A stretch of 64,000 nt of DNA from positions 62,001 to 126,000 of the forward strand of contig JAKUCV010004235.1 of NCBI GenBank assembly GCA_028386065.3, in the 5' to 3' direction. The stretch is from Turnera subulata. Lineage: Eukaryota; Streptophyta; Magnoliopsida; Malpighiales; Passifloraceae. Below are positions 44,572 to 56,359 of the stretch, piece by piece. Below the pieces are notes generated by a model. That model ran no database searches. It worked only from the letters and a program-made list of their open reading frames with translations, and was not told the origin of the DNA. How positions within the stretch are numbered: position 1 is the stretch's first letter; each line of letters starts with the position of its first letter. The position numbers were made by a program, and so were the translations under genes.

Positions 44572-45611
44572 CTAAACTACTTTGGGTCCTTCACGGTTAG
44601 ATCTGGTTCCTTTCGGAACCCACATACATTTCACACGACAATTTCTTTTTCTAAACATGCATGTTCTAATGTCATGACCAATCTTACCAAAGTAATGATA
44701 CGTAATATGAGGTACATAATAGTGAGTGTGTGTGTTCTTCCTAGAAGTGTACTCATGAGTTCTTCTGAATTGGTACGGCTGCTTTTCATAATTTGGTTTG
44801 TTAAAAACCAGATCCTTTCTAAAGGACTTCCTCATTCTATTTGGTTTGTTAGCAACCAAATTTGATCTTTGTGATCAGCTCAAATTTGGACTTGTAGTTT
44901 TCACAAACATATATGATTTGTTGAAAACCCTATGTGAGGTATCAGATTTGTATGGCACACTAGACAAATTGCACAGTGTTATTTGGTTTGTTAAAAACCA
45001 CTTCTTTTGCACCTATTCCCTCTTTTTTCACTGAGTGCCTTTGCGGACCTAGCATAAGATTTGGACTATTTGTGCCTCTAGTGAATTTCTCAAGAGAATG
45101 TTTTAGATCATCAACACTTTTCTTTAACATGTCATTCTCTTTAAGCAACTTATCACATGTAGTAATATTGCATGCATTCTTCCTTTCGAGCTCATCATGA
45201 GCATTTTGAATCGCAGCTTTTTCAACTTTCAGAGTTTCACAAGATTTTAGCACTTCACTATGAGCAAGATCAAGTCTTTCATATGCATTTTTATATGTTT
45301 CAGCATCATATTCAAAAATCTCAAATCTTTTCTTATATGCAATGTTCTTTGTAAGTGCTTGTATATACTTATAATGCAATTCACCAAAAGCATCTTGTAA
45401 CTCATAAAAAGTAAAGTCAGGTGAATCATTCACCTCAGATTCTTTTTCAGCCATGAGACACAAATTCACAGCTTCATCCGTGTCTGAATCGCATGAAGAA
45501 TCCGAGTCATCCCAAGCAGCCACATCTTTCCTTCTCTTGGTTTTTGAATAGTTAAAATTAGCACAATCAAATTAGGATGCCTTGTTGATGCATGTTTCCT
45601 CATAAGCCATG
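44572..45611 (-). pseudogene. Sirevirus-like gag lacking its N-terminal domain, S1
   Basis: The first ATG after the primer-binding site is at 45611 (MAYEETCIN), with a stop a few codons later. 45523-44960 then carries DDSDSSCDSDTDEAVNLCLM, FTFYELQDAFGELHYKYIQAL and a long coiled coil. 44859-44572 has a damaged zinc knuckle (YHYFGKIGHDIRTC, first Cys changed to Tyr). The usual ~250-residue N-terminal capsid region is absent; the left fragment at 39936 shows the same shortening. Hairpins TTTGGTTTGTTAGCAACCAAA and relatives interrupt this segment at 44790-45005. Confidence 0.75.
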
Positions 45612-45649
45612 ATCTTTTCCTCTAGATGTTACTCCTTTGCACTGAGTAT

Positions 45650-45666
45650 GAGGCTCCGTTACCAAT
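45650..45666 (-). other. Primer-binding site of S1
   Basis: Minus-strand TTGGTAACGGAGCCTCAT adjoins the LTR end CCTACA. It is an initiator tRNA-Met-type variant. Confidence 0.75.
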
Positions 45667-46675
45667 TGTAGGCCCAAAAGTGCCTAAGAGGGAGGGGGGA
45701 GGGGGTGAATTAGGCTTTTAAACTTTTTACGGACAGTGAGATTTGCTTTCTGCGAAACCAAATCCAGGTAACACTTGACGGGTGTTTTACAGCGAGAATG
45801 CGAGTGAGGAGAGTAAGAGAGAACAAACACAAGTGATTTTAGAGTGATTCCCCGATCACCAGGTACCTCCACTACCTAAAGGACCCTCCTTTAGAATTTC
45901 AAACTCTCACTATCCTTAGGTTTTTGTCGGTTCAACCTTAACCTTTACAATCACAAGCTTTTCTAGGCTAAGCTCAAATCTTTACAAGCTTTTCATAGGC
46001 TAAGCTCTAACCTACCCTCAAATCTAGACTTTAGTACCCAGCAAATCTAAACCAAGACATGCTTACACATAACCCTGTTGTTTGGTTCTTAGAGAAACCA
46101 GATTCTGAACAATTGTAAGCACTAGTATGAACTCAGATTTTGCTCAATGTCTGGATAAAATTCCAAAGGTGTAAACGTCCCTCTTTATAGAATCTCAGTA
46201 TGGGGGATAAGCTCCTGCAACGGCTCCTTGTACTTCAGTTCATTAAAAGCTTCAGTTTGGTGTCGTTATGAATGTCAACTCTTTGGTTGCAAAGTATTAC
46301 CATATCTGAAAAGTTTGGAACACCTTCTGGAGTTGAGTAGGAGACAGGTGGGAACATCTTCTGCACTTCCATAAAGTCATCCCTCTAACTTTTTAACCAA
46401 TTCAAACCATTGGAAATGGGTTTTAATTGCTTAGAGGACTACACGCAACTTGCACAAAAGGTTAAAAGTGACAGCTCACAAATATGTTTGCAACAAAAAC
46501 CATCTGGCGTGTTTCAGAAATATGGTTTTAGCAAAAACCATTTCCACCTGTAAGCAAAAATTAACACAAGGAAGGCTAAAAGCACATTTGTAATTTGTTA
46601 GCCATCAAAACTAAATATTCATCATGGTTAATAACTTTAGCATCAAGAGGTGATTGACCCAATTTTTGGTCAACA
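45667..46675 (-). repeat. Sirevirus-like LTR 2, shared between two tandem units
   Basis: Plus-strand TGTAGGCCCAAAAGTGCC ... TTTTTGGTCAACA, 1,009 bp, closely similar to LTR 1. It serves as 5' LTR of S1 and 3' LTR of the partial unit to its right. Confidence 0.9.
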
Positions 46676-47865
46676 ATCTCCCCCTTTTTTATGATGACAA
46701 ATTTGTGTTGATTTTACATGTAACAAGGATTTGAAAATATTTAGATATTTTAAAAGCTCCCCCTGTTTTATTGCTCCCCCTTTCGAAAACAATTTTGTAT
46801 TTCAACAAGGATAAGCTTCGAAAACAAATGAAGCATTCCTTGTGAATTTATCTTGGCATACATAGCCAACAATCTTCCCCTTCAGTTTGCAATTTCTGCA
46901 TTCGAGATTAGTTGAATATACAGTAGAAAATACGAAGTCGCGCAGCATTCAGCATTATAAATTTTGGTTTTTGGCAGAAACCAAATCACAGTCTCAAATG
47001 TGGTTTTGTTAAAAACCATGTATCGCACAAATCCAGCATACTGCAAAAATCCTGCATACTGCAAAAATCAACAATATTTCTCCCCCTTTTGTCAACAACA
47101 AAAAGGGATTATAACCAAAATAGCATAAGTGTAGTTTAAGAATACCACAATTCCTGCATAAGATCAACATGCATATTTTCTCCCCTTTTTGGCTTCAACA
47201 AGCAAGGGATATTAACCAAAATAGCATAGCATGTCTGAACATAATATCCATCATCCATGCAGAAGTAGATATCTAAAAGAGTAGAACAAATATCCAGAAT
47301 ATAAGCATAAATATCCAAAAGACAGAAGCCACGATAAAAACCATATAACAAAACCATATATGAAGCCATAATATAAACCAGATGCAATGTATGAACCTAG
47401 GAGCTTCAGATCTTGAAGAGGTTTCACTCTTCATCAGAAGCGACTGAAGGCATAGCTTAGATAAACTGATCAAGTTTCTCCGTCGCATTATTTTCAATTG
47501 TCTTCAAATTTTTGCACAAAGCTTGAACATCTTTCTCCACAAAGAAAATCCGAGTGGTGTTATCATCATACTTAGCATCCTTTGCATTGACTGCCCTCTC
47601 GATCTCATTTTCTTCCTCAATATGCAGTTTCATTCCCATTATAATCAATAGAATCAGTGCAAATGGGAAAACCTCTTTATCATCATCGGTTTCTTCATCA
47701 TGGTTACTAACATCAGCATGCTCATCTTCGGAATCTTCATTATCTTCATTCTCCTCACTGATGGTTTTCTCAAAATCATTAATATCATCGACTTCTTCGG
47801 TTCTCACTCATTTCTTTGATTTTTCAGCATCTCTTGCCTCTTTAGCCATGTATCTGGTTTCTCCA
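46676..47865 (-). mobile_element. 3' internal part of a further tandem Sirevirus-like unit
   Basis: Almost base-for-base repeat of 41172-42355, including the six polypurine tracts and the 116-residue acidic frame (47807-47457, a handful of amino-acid differences). It is cut at about 47865, in the middle of a ctggtttctcca... hairpin, by a G2 LTR fragment. This is the truncated end of the array. Confidence 0.9.
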
Positions 47866-48211
47866 ATCGAGCCCTTGTGATTGGTCCTTGAGGCAAGTTA
47901 ATGGCGCCATCATCCCCTTCAGTTCCACTTCGTGCTCACTTGCTTGCATCATGCACCTAGGAGAGGAGGAGAAGAAGTTCAAGAACAAGCTGCTCGCCCT
48001 AAAGGACAAGCTGCTCGCTCCAAAGAAGCTAAGGATGAGTTGGAGGAGCAAGTTGGGGAAGTTAATCAGAGACCACCCAATGGAGGTAGAGGAGGCCGAG
48101 GTCAAGGTGGAAGAGGAGGTGGCGTAGTAGGCTACTAGAGGCCTAGATTCTTTGACAGACCTTATCTTGATAGAGTGGAGGATAGAGCAGTGAGGATTGA
48201 CAGAGATGTGG
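47866..48211. pseudogene. G2 scrap: inverted LTR start plus gag-like piece
   Basis: 47866-47951 is the first ~86 bases of a G2 LTR on the minus strand (ends TGATGC read from 47951). 47952-48211, on the plus strand, reads a charged Q/A/K stretch followed by PPNGGRGGRGQGGRGGG and RPRFFDRPY, like the start of a gypsy gag. The LTR start is repeated in direct orientation at 48212, making an inverted repeat with a 260-base centre. Confidence 0.6.
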
Positions 48212-49095
48212 TGATGCAAGCAAGCCAGCACCAAGTGGAACTGATAATGGCGATGGCGCCATTAGCTTGCCTCAAGGACCAATAACAAGGACTCGTTTGA
48301 AGATGATCAAGAATCACATTTTACATTATCCTCAAGCTTGGATCACTCAAGAATTGCAAGAACATAAGTTGATCAAGCTTGGAGAGGAATACAAGAAGAA
48401 GCTAACATGTGTCCCAACATTGGAGGATGAGCCTTAGTCGATTTTTGGGTTGCTTAATCGATATCGACATATCTTTATTTATTGTTATTTTTGGGCCGAA
48501 TTCTAGAAACCATATACTTATTAATTTCGGCTAGTTATTATTATTATTATTTATTTGGGTTTAATTTGTGGGCTTAAGTATAATTAGTTGGGTCATTTTT
48601 GTGGGTTTAAGTAGAGTCTAATTAATTGTTGGATCAATTAAAACCTAGTCTATTTGGGTAGTTAGAATTCGACACCTAGTTAATTGGGAAGTCAACTCCA
48701 ATTTGTCAAAGGACTAGAGTGTTGCCGACTTGGTATTAGGGTTAGGGGAGTATAAATACTTTTTAATTTTAGTGTTGTCGTTAGACAACTCGGAAATCAA
48801 AAAATCAAAATCGTTTACCTTTTTAAGGTGTTCTTTTGATTGTGTGACTCAATCAAATTACAAGGGAGGGATTCTCTTAACTTTACCTTTTGGGAATAAT
48901 TTTACATATCAAGTATTCCTCTTATGGTATTTAATTAATTCCCTATAATTTTAGTTGTTTGTTGCCTAATCCTTTGAGTTTAGGAAGTGAAGAATAGGAT
49001 TACTAAAATCCTAGTTTGATTGGAGACTGGAGATCTTGGCATCAATTAGTTGCAGATGTGAACCTAGTGGAGATTCTAGATTTGTTGTTGTATCA
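48212..49095 (+). mobile_element. G2 LTR next to Sirevirus-like copy S2
   Basis: TGATGCAAGCAAGCCAGC ... TTGTTGTATCA. TATA box agTATAAATActt near 48750. It contains the L-P-Q-G-P-I-T-R-T-R frame near its start. A primer-binding site (TTTGGTAGCGGAGCTGCAGG, 49096-49115) follows, and then only ~20 bases of G2 sequence before S2 begins near 49136. Confidence 0.85.
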
Positions 49096-49136
49096 TTTGG
49101 TAGCGGAGCTGCAGGTTAAAACTTAGTTGTTTATGC

Positions 49137-50763
49137 AGGTGATAGGAGATGAATGGATACTAGATAGTGGATGTTCAAAGCATATGACTGGTGAAATATC
49201 CAAATTCTCATTCCTAAGGAAGAAAAGTCGAGGAAAGGTAACTTTTGGGGACAAGTCTAAAAGACAGATTCTCGGGTTTGGTTATGTTGATTCTAATCCT
49301 TCCATTGAGCATGGGTTGCTTGTTGAAAATCTTAAGTATAGTCTGTTAAGTGTGAGCCAATTGTGTGACAAGGGTTATAAAGTCACTTTTGAAGCATCTA
49401 AATATTTTGGTGGTTCGGTAGATAAAGATGTGGTTTTTACTGGTACCAGAAAAGGTAACATTTACTCTATATCTTTTAATAATGGAACTAACCATGAGCT
49501 TAAGTGTTTAAGTGCAAGAACAGAGAGACCAACTTTGTGGCATCGAAGGCTTGGACATGCCAACCTGGACCTAATCTCTAGATTATCAACTAAAATGTTG
49601 GTAAAAGGGCTGCCTGCAATGAAATACGAAAAAGATGCAACATACCGAGCATGCCAACTTGGAAAACAAGTTAAAAGTTCCTTTAACCTAAGCATGACAT
49701 CTCTACCTCTAGGCCTCTTGAATTGCTTCATATTGATTTGTTTGGTCCTATGAGGACAACCAGTTTAGGCGGTAAGAGATATGTTTTTGTTATTGTTGAT
49801 GATTACTCAAGATATACATGGGTTATGTTCCTTGCTCAAAAGGATCATGCATGTTATGAATTTGGAACTCTTGTTAAGCGTCTACAAAATGAAAAAGGTT
49901 ATAAGATTTCAAAGATAAGAAGTGATCATAGGGAGAATTTGATAAGTGTGCCTTTAAACAATTCTATGAGCAAAATGGCATAGTTCACACTTATTCGACT
50001 CCTAGAACACCTTAACAAAATGGGGTTGTTGAAAGGAAGAATCGAACCTTGCAAGAAATGGCTAGAACCATGCTTAATGAGCATAGGTTACTTGCACATT
50101 TTTGGGCAGAGGGTGTGAACACAGCAAGCTACATTTTAAATAGAGTATCTATGCGTCCTTTGATTGAAAAGACACCCTATGAGATATGGTATGATAAGAA
50201 ACCAAATATTGCTTAAATTCGGATTTTTGGATCTAAATGCTATATTCTGAATACCAAAGATAATCTTGATAAATTTGATGCCAAATCTAATGATGGAATA
50301 TTTCTTGGTTACTCCACAACCAGTAAAGCTTATCGAGTCTGTAATAAGAACACTATGGTTGTTGAAGAAACCATGCATGTTGTTTTTGATGAAGTTGATC
50401 CTTGTGATTTTAGTAATGATGAAGATGCAGATGTTATTCCTGAAGTTCAACCATAGGTTATAAATGTTGATCTCTCATCTAATGAAAAGGATGAGGAATT
50501 TCCTGTCTTGGTTACACATGATGCATCATTTGACAATCTGCAAGATCTGGTTAGAGAAAAACCAAATCTAACTAGACATGCATCAACTTCACAGTAAACT
50601 CCTAGAAAAGTCAGAGCACCTAGAGGACTATCAACTGATGCTATTCTTGATGACATTTCCAGAAGAGTGACTACAAGGTCTTCCATGTAAAATGTGAACA
50701 CACATCTTCCATTCTTGTCTCAAGTTGAACCCAAGAATGCACATAATGCCATTCAAGATGATT
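49137..50763 (+). pseudogene. Protease, integrase and linker of S2, broken
   Basis: 49137-49753 has WILDSGCSKHMTGE, the GAG-pre-integrase segment LWHRRLGHANLDLISRLS and CRACQLGKQVKSSF with a frameshift at its end. 49723-49983 has LHIDLFGPMRTTSLGG, IVDDYSRYTWVMFL, KISKIRSDH (second Asp; then a frameshift). The Glu-bearing segment reads VERKNRTLQEMARTML in another frame. Linker text runs to 50700, with hairpin-encoded DLVREKPNLT at 50546-50575. Confidence 0.85.
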
Positions 50764-51381
50764 GTGCATCTTGATGTTCGATGTTGCTATCATGATTGCT
50801 GACATCTTCAAAACCAAAGAAGAATATAATACAAACATCTGTCTTGTACTGGAGATGTGCAATCTACCTTAAATATTTGTAAGTTGATCAGGTTGCTGCA
50901 CAAACCATAGTTGCACTTATATGTGTTCATGCATCATCATATTAGTTTAATGCAATCACAACCCTTGCACACAAACACTATGCATTCGAGCAAATGAGGA
51001 CATTTTTGTGAAGATCTGGTTTCACAAGAAACCATCTATCTGCTGAGACTAAGAAGATACGGTTTTTGGGAAAAACCATTTGGTAACTGCCAGCGATTAT
51101 TAACTCACAGTTAGTGAAAAAGGCGGAGACAGGTTCTACAAATAGAAGTTACTTTTCTAGTTCCCTATGCCTAACAAAGGGAACAAAAGGTAGTGGAAAA
51201 GTTAATGCAATAAACCGCTCTCTATAACCCGTGAACTACCTTCTCTCTCTTACATTATTCAACTTCCTTCACAAACCCGAGTTTATCTCCCTCAAGGACT
51301 CTCTCTCAACTCAGAAAACCTAAAACTCTTTGACTTTTAATCTCGATTATGAAGACCACTCTTTGACTTTCAATCTCGATT

Positions 51382-54300
51382 ATGAAGATATACTCTAGAA
51401 AGGGAGATCCTGCTAAAGAAGCCAAGACAGCAAAATCGACTAAACCTACCAAGGACACATCCTCATCGAAATCAAAAATTGTCTCATCATCAAAGACTTT
51501 TATAAAAACACAACCGCAATCCTCCACAATGAAGTCTCAAGAGACGAAGAGAAAGACAATAAGTCCGGACGTGAATTCAACGGAGAAGATGGCGGGCTGA
51601 AGGGTTGAAGAAACTCAAGGCAGACGAGGTGATGAAGAAGAAAATTGAAAAGGGCAAAGGAATTCAGAAATCGGAAGCGAAGAAATCAAAGGCTCCGGGT
51701 AGTACTCTTAACTCTCCACCTCCTATTTCTAATGCTACTAGAATAGGAATAAAAGACTTTATGATACAAAGTATGCCAAAAAGAATATTGTTCCCTCTAA
51801 AGAAAAACACACTGGTGTGAGGATGTTGTATGAGGCAGAAGAGTGGGCTGTGAAGAATATACAAGGAGCGTGTAAAATGCTTTCTGATACGCTAAATGTA
51901 GAAGAAATAAATTCTGTTTCATCTAGCATTATGAAGAGATTTGGTGAAGTTAGTGAGAGAGCCGCCCGTGAATACTTTCTTGATATTTTGAGACCAGTAG
52001 GTGAAGGTGGTCCATCTGGTCACACTATGGATGAGGATTTGGCCAAGAAAGAGAAGAAGATGGTTGTTGTGCAAAAATGGTTTGAAGAAAAAATTCAAAA
52101 AATCAGAGATTTGGTTGCTGGAGAAACCAAATCCTCTGAAAAGGAGTCCACTACTGAGCAATTGCTGACACCCTTGTAGAGATGGGCACAAGGAATTACA
52201 TTAAACCCTGAGGTTTCAAAGAGAGTTGCTGCAGCTTCGTTAGACCCATTCTTCATAATCAGAATTCTACATGAGGCAGAAGCTGAAGCATTTGCAGAGA
52301 CTTCTGGTGCTATCAGAATTCTACCCAAAAACCCTATTGCAAAAGAAATTGATTCTCTTGTGCATGTTATTTTTAGCAAAGTTGGAAAACTTGGGTAAGT
52401 TGAAGCGAAGTTATTTCTTGCATATTTGATTCGTGAACTAGCGCCTGCAAATGAAAAAGAATCAGTTAAGGATTCTGACCAGGATGTGGTTGTTGATAAA
52501 AACAAATCTCTTGAAGGAGAAGAAATTGCTAAGAAGGATGAAATTGTCGGTGAAACTGGTCTTGATAAGAAAAGAGAAGCACAAGTTGAAGGATCATTAG
52601 AGACTAGTCATGTTAATCCAACAATTTCAGAAATTCTGAAAATTGCAAAAGGCGTAGAAAAGCAAGCACTAGAGGCTAAAGATGATCTGGTTGGTCAAAA
52701 ACCAGATGAAGAGGAGGATGACAATGGAAAGGGTCATGATGAGTCAGAATCTGACAATGAAGAGGTACTGAAAAAGCGGCTAACAATTGGAGGTGGGCAG
52801 TCTAAGATGAAAAAGCAGAGTGCGAATATGGTTTTTGGAAAAACCAAATTTTCTGTGATGAGAAAACCGAGTGCCAGGCTGCTCGATAGAGGCATTGTGG
52901 GGCAGATAGGGAAAAAGATGAAGCAGGATGCAGAAGTCCACTTAATCAACTCCGATTCTGATGAACCCCCTGCTGATAATGTAATGGCTGAGGCAGAGTC
53001 CTCCAAAAAGCGAAAGAGAACAAATGGCAGCGATTCGGAGAAGACTTTGAGTTACAGGTCTGCTGCAAATGATCTGGTTTCTGAAGAACCAGATCTGGAA
53101 GATAACCCTGATGACCATCTCATTTCTAGCTACTACTCAGACAAGGAAGTTGTAGAGTCTAGAATGAAGAGAATGAGGAGAATGACAGTGTCAATGAGGA
53201 AGATCAGGATTTTGATGAAGATCAGGAAGAAGAAGAAGAAGAAGAAAATGTTGCTAAGGAGGATAACAATGATGTTGATGAAGAGGAACATGAAGAGGAA
53301 TCTAAAGATGAGAAGCAACAGGAAGAAGAAGAAGAAGAGGCTGCTAATGATGATGTTGAGGAAGAAGACCAAGAAGAAGAAGGTGAGGAAGAAGAGTAGA
53401 AAGTTGAAGAAGAAGCTGATGATGAGGAGGAGGATCAGGAACCTGAAGAGGAGGAAGAAGAAGAGGTTCCAAAACCACCAAAAAAGAAAGCCAAGGAAAC
53501 TAGTGGCCGAGCTAAGGATGATGATGGAAAATTGAAGAAGAAGGAGGATGGTTCTAAAGAATTCAAGACTCTCACTTCAACCTACAATGTTACCTTTGCT
53601 AATTTTGAAGTTCTTGGAGTCACACCTATCCTGAAGCATTTCAAGCTTGACTACTTGGCAACCTTGAAGACACCAGCAGATGAGGAGCTTGTAGTTGAAT
53701 TCTACAAGAATATGCGGATAAAGAAGGTTATTAAAGAGGTTCAGTATGTGGAGAGTGATGTTTGGGGCAAGAAGATTAGAGTCACTGCTGACATTATTCA
53801 AGAGGTGCTGAAATTGAAGAAGAGCTCCATTAAGCACTACAACACTAGTTCTGGGTTACGCGTGAATATTAAAGGAGCTCCATCCTATAGTCAGCAAGTG
53901 AAAGCAGTGTATGGAATCGCCAAGAAGGGAACCTATCAGCAATCAAACCCTCTTGCACGAGCACTACTGTACATGCTCACAAGAGTGATTCTGCCACGTC
54001 CTTGGCACTTAGCGGAAATAAAAAATGCTGACTTATGGCTAATTAGATGCATGATGGCGAAGAGTCCTATATGTTAGGCATATCAAATGTTGCATCATAT
54101 TGCCTTACACAAACCAAGGAGTCATGGCCTGCTGATCACGCTGATTGCAAAAAGATTTGGTGTGAAGTCATCCAAATCACCCAAACTTATGCCTCTTCTA
54201 CCAATTAATCGACTGACCTTGTCCAATATGAGCATCAAGCTAAATGCAAAGGGACAGTATAAGGTGATCAGGACTGGAGAAGGCGCTAAGGAAACTCAGT

Positions 54301-54449
54301 TGGATAATCTTAACACTCGTGTTGGTCTTCTAGAATCTGATTTTAGAGAACTTAGGGATGAGGTAAGAGATCTCAAGGCAGATATGATGGATCAATTTGT
54401 GAAGGTTCTTTCTAGATTGCCTCCTCCAGCTGATTTTGATGATGAATGA
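51382..54449 (+). pseudogene. ORF3 of S2: acidic nuclear-type protein with plant-transposon-protein domain
   Basis: The ~1,000-residue reading is broken by several stops and at least two frameshifts. Order: K/S/T-rich basic start (51382-51600), EEWAVKNIQGACKM ... AREYFLDILRPVGE (51830-52000), charged middle with NLS-like SSKKRKRTNG (near 53010), a run of E/D (53200-53480 in the frame without long K/M), PKPPKKKAKE, and then the domain TPILKHFKLDYLATL ... YQQSNPLARALLYMLTRVILPRP ... YQMLHHIALHKPRSHGLLITLIAKRFGV (53600-54160). The end is coiled coil-like (LDNLNTRVGLLESD). The domain resembles the 'putative plant transposon protein' (Transposase_32) family. Function unknown; it occupies the env-like position of Sireviruses. 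Confidence 0.7.
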
Positions 54450-54640
54450 AGCCTTTCTAGTTCTGATGCTTTTAGGATTCATGCATTGCATTCATCTTGG
54501 TTTTCCTACTTGGTTCGGTTATTTGGTTTTATAATCTGGTTCTTATTTTGGCTGTTCAAGAATATTTTCTATCTTTTGGACATTATATTTAAATGTTTGA
54601 ATATTGCTTTTTTGAAAGTTTAAGTTCTGCATGATCTTTG
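54450..54640 (+). other. 3' tail of S2
   Basis: T-rich sequence after the ORF3 stop, including the start of its 3' non-coding region (tgaagcctttctag, shared with S3). It is interrupted at 54641 by LTR 3. Confidence 0.5.
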
Positions 54641-55772
54641 TGTAGGCCCAAAAGTGCCTAAGAGGGGGGTGAATTAGGCTTTAAAAATAAAATTCAGATA
54701 GAGAGATTCGGTTTCTGCGATACCAAATCCCTGTGGAAAGATTTGGTTTCTGAGATACCAAATCTTTCAAGCACTTAGCGAGTAAACGGAAGAAAGCAAG
54801 TAGAGAAAGAATAGAGGAAAGTGAACACAGAGATTTAGAGTGGTTCCCCCTCACCAGGTACTCCACTACCTAATGGTTCCCTCCTTTAGGATTTGAAAAC
54901 ACTCACTATACTTAGGTTTTTGTGGGATCAACCTTAACCTTTACAAACACAAGTTTTTCTAGGCTAAGCTCGAACCTTTACAAGCTTTTCACAGGCTAAG
55001 CTCTAACCTACAGAAGCTTTTCACAAGCTAATCTTGAACCTACCCTCAAATCTAATCCTAGACTTGAGTACTCAACAAAACTAAACCAAGCCTTGCTTAC
55101 AAATTGCCCCTTGAAATAGATTCACATTGTAAGCAGAAAAACCAAATCAAATACCAAATCTTTTTAGCTCAAGTATACACTCAGATTTTGCACAATAGTT
55201 GGGATAATCTTCCAGAGGTGTAAACGTCCCTCTTTATAGGATCTGAGTGTGGGGGATACGCTCCTGCAACGGCTCCTTGTACACCAATTGACTTCAATTC
55301 ATTAAAGCTTCAGTTTGGTACCGTTATGCATGTCAACTCCTTGGTTGTAAATAATTACCAAATCTGGAAAGTTTGGACCACGTTCTGGAGTTGAGTAGGA
55401 GTTAGGTGGGAACATCTTCTGCACTTCCATAAAGTCTTCCTTCTTGTTCTCCAATTCAAATGGTTGAAAGTGGGATTTAAATGCATGCAGGACCACACGC
55501 AACTTGCATAAAAGGTTGATAGTGAGAGCTTCGCAGATATGGTATCGGTAAATACCATATGTCACATACACAAGATATGGTATCGATAAAAACCATATGT
55601 CGTGTGTCAAAGATATGGTATCAGCAGAAACCATAATTTTCCTGCAAGTGAAAATCAACTCAAGCAAAGCTAGCAGTACACTTATAATTTATTAGTCATC
55701 AAAACCAGATAATCATCATGGTTAATCACAGTTTAGCAATAAGAGCTGATTAACCCTAATTTTTGGTCAACA
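54641..55772 (-). repeat. Sirevirus-like LTR 3: 3' LTR of copy S3
   Basis: Plus-strand TGTAGGCCCAAAAGTGCC ... TTTTTGGTCAACA, 1,132 bp. It is longer than LTR 1 and 2 because of extra hairpin-bearing text (gatttggtttctgagataccaaatc at 54740; gatatggtatcggtaaataccatat at 55536). Its outer edge lies within the tail of S2, so S3 was inserted there in opposite orientation. Confidence 0.9.
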
Positions 55773-56359
55773 ATCTCTCCCTTTTTTACGATGACAAATT
55801 TTTGTTGATTTTCATATAACAAGGGTTCAAAAATATTCTCATAATTTTCTCAAACCTCCCCCTGTTTTGTTGCTCCCCTTTTTGAAAACAATTTTGTAAT
55901 TCAACAAGGATAAGTTTGAAAAACATATGAATCATTTGGCATTTGTCAGCCAATCTTACAACTCCCCCTTTAATTTCGGCTTTCTGCACAAAAGATTAGT
56001 TGAATGCATAATAATAGATGCGAAGTCACCCACCATTCATTATCATAACATTTGGTTTTTGGCAGAAACCAAATCATAAACATAAGTGTAGTTTCTTATA
56101 AAACCAGGTTTCCAACTCCACACTTCTTGCATAAGACATATATGGTTTTAACAACAACCATATCACATTAGTAGTAGCATCAACTAAGTGCTTTTAATCA
56201 GTGCCTGCACAATCAAACACATGTGCAATACATGCACATTTCTCCAAAATTTTGGTTTCTCGCAAAATTGTGGTTTCTCGTAGAATTGTGGTTTCTTGCA
56301 TAAGACATATATGGTTTTAACAATGCATGAGTTCTAGAAGCATCAGATCTGAAAAGGCT

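Larger units (their letters stand above)
41172..45666 (-). mobile_element. Internal region of Sirevirus-like unit S1
   Basis: Between LTR 1 and LTR 2. On the minus strand: primer-binding site, N-truncated gag, protease, GAG-pre-integrase, integrase, linker, RNase H tail, remnant of ORF3, repeated polypurine tracts. Reverse transcriptase and nearly all of RNase H are missing. The repeated aaaagggggaga tracts before the 3' LTR, the gag type and the extra ORF after pol together fit the Sirevirus (Maximus/SIRE) lineage of Ty1/copia. Confidence 0.85.
49136..54640 (+). mobile_element. Sirevirus-like copy S2, plus strand, lacking LTRs, gag and RT
   Basis: Starts abruptly in protease at about 49136 and ends abruptly at 54640 where LTR 3 begins in opposite orientation. 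Order: protease, integrase, linker, RNase H tail scrap, ORF3. Between the linker (...AHNAIQDD near 50763) and the RNase H tail (gagatgtgcaatctacc near 50850) reverse transcriptase and RNase H are deleted. Confidence 0.85.

Noticed and set aside
53133..53372. Minus-strand F/L/I-rich ORF that looks like a membrane protein
   Set aside because: It is antisense to the E/K-rich acidic tract of ORF3, which always reads as F/L/S on the other strand.
52900..53535. K/M/R-rich C-terminal half of the 369-residue plus-strand ORF
   Set aside because: After about 53165 the frame shifts out of the acidic E/D reading seen in the sister copy; the K/M/R run is the +1 frame of GAA/GAT repeats, not a real basic domain.
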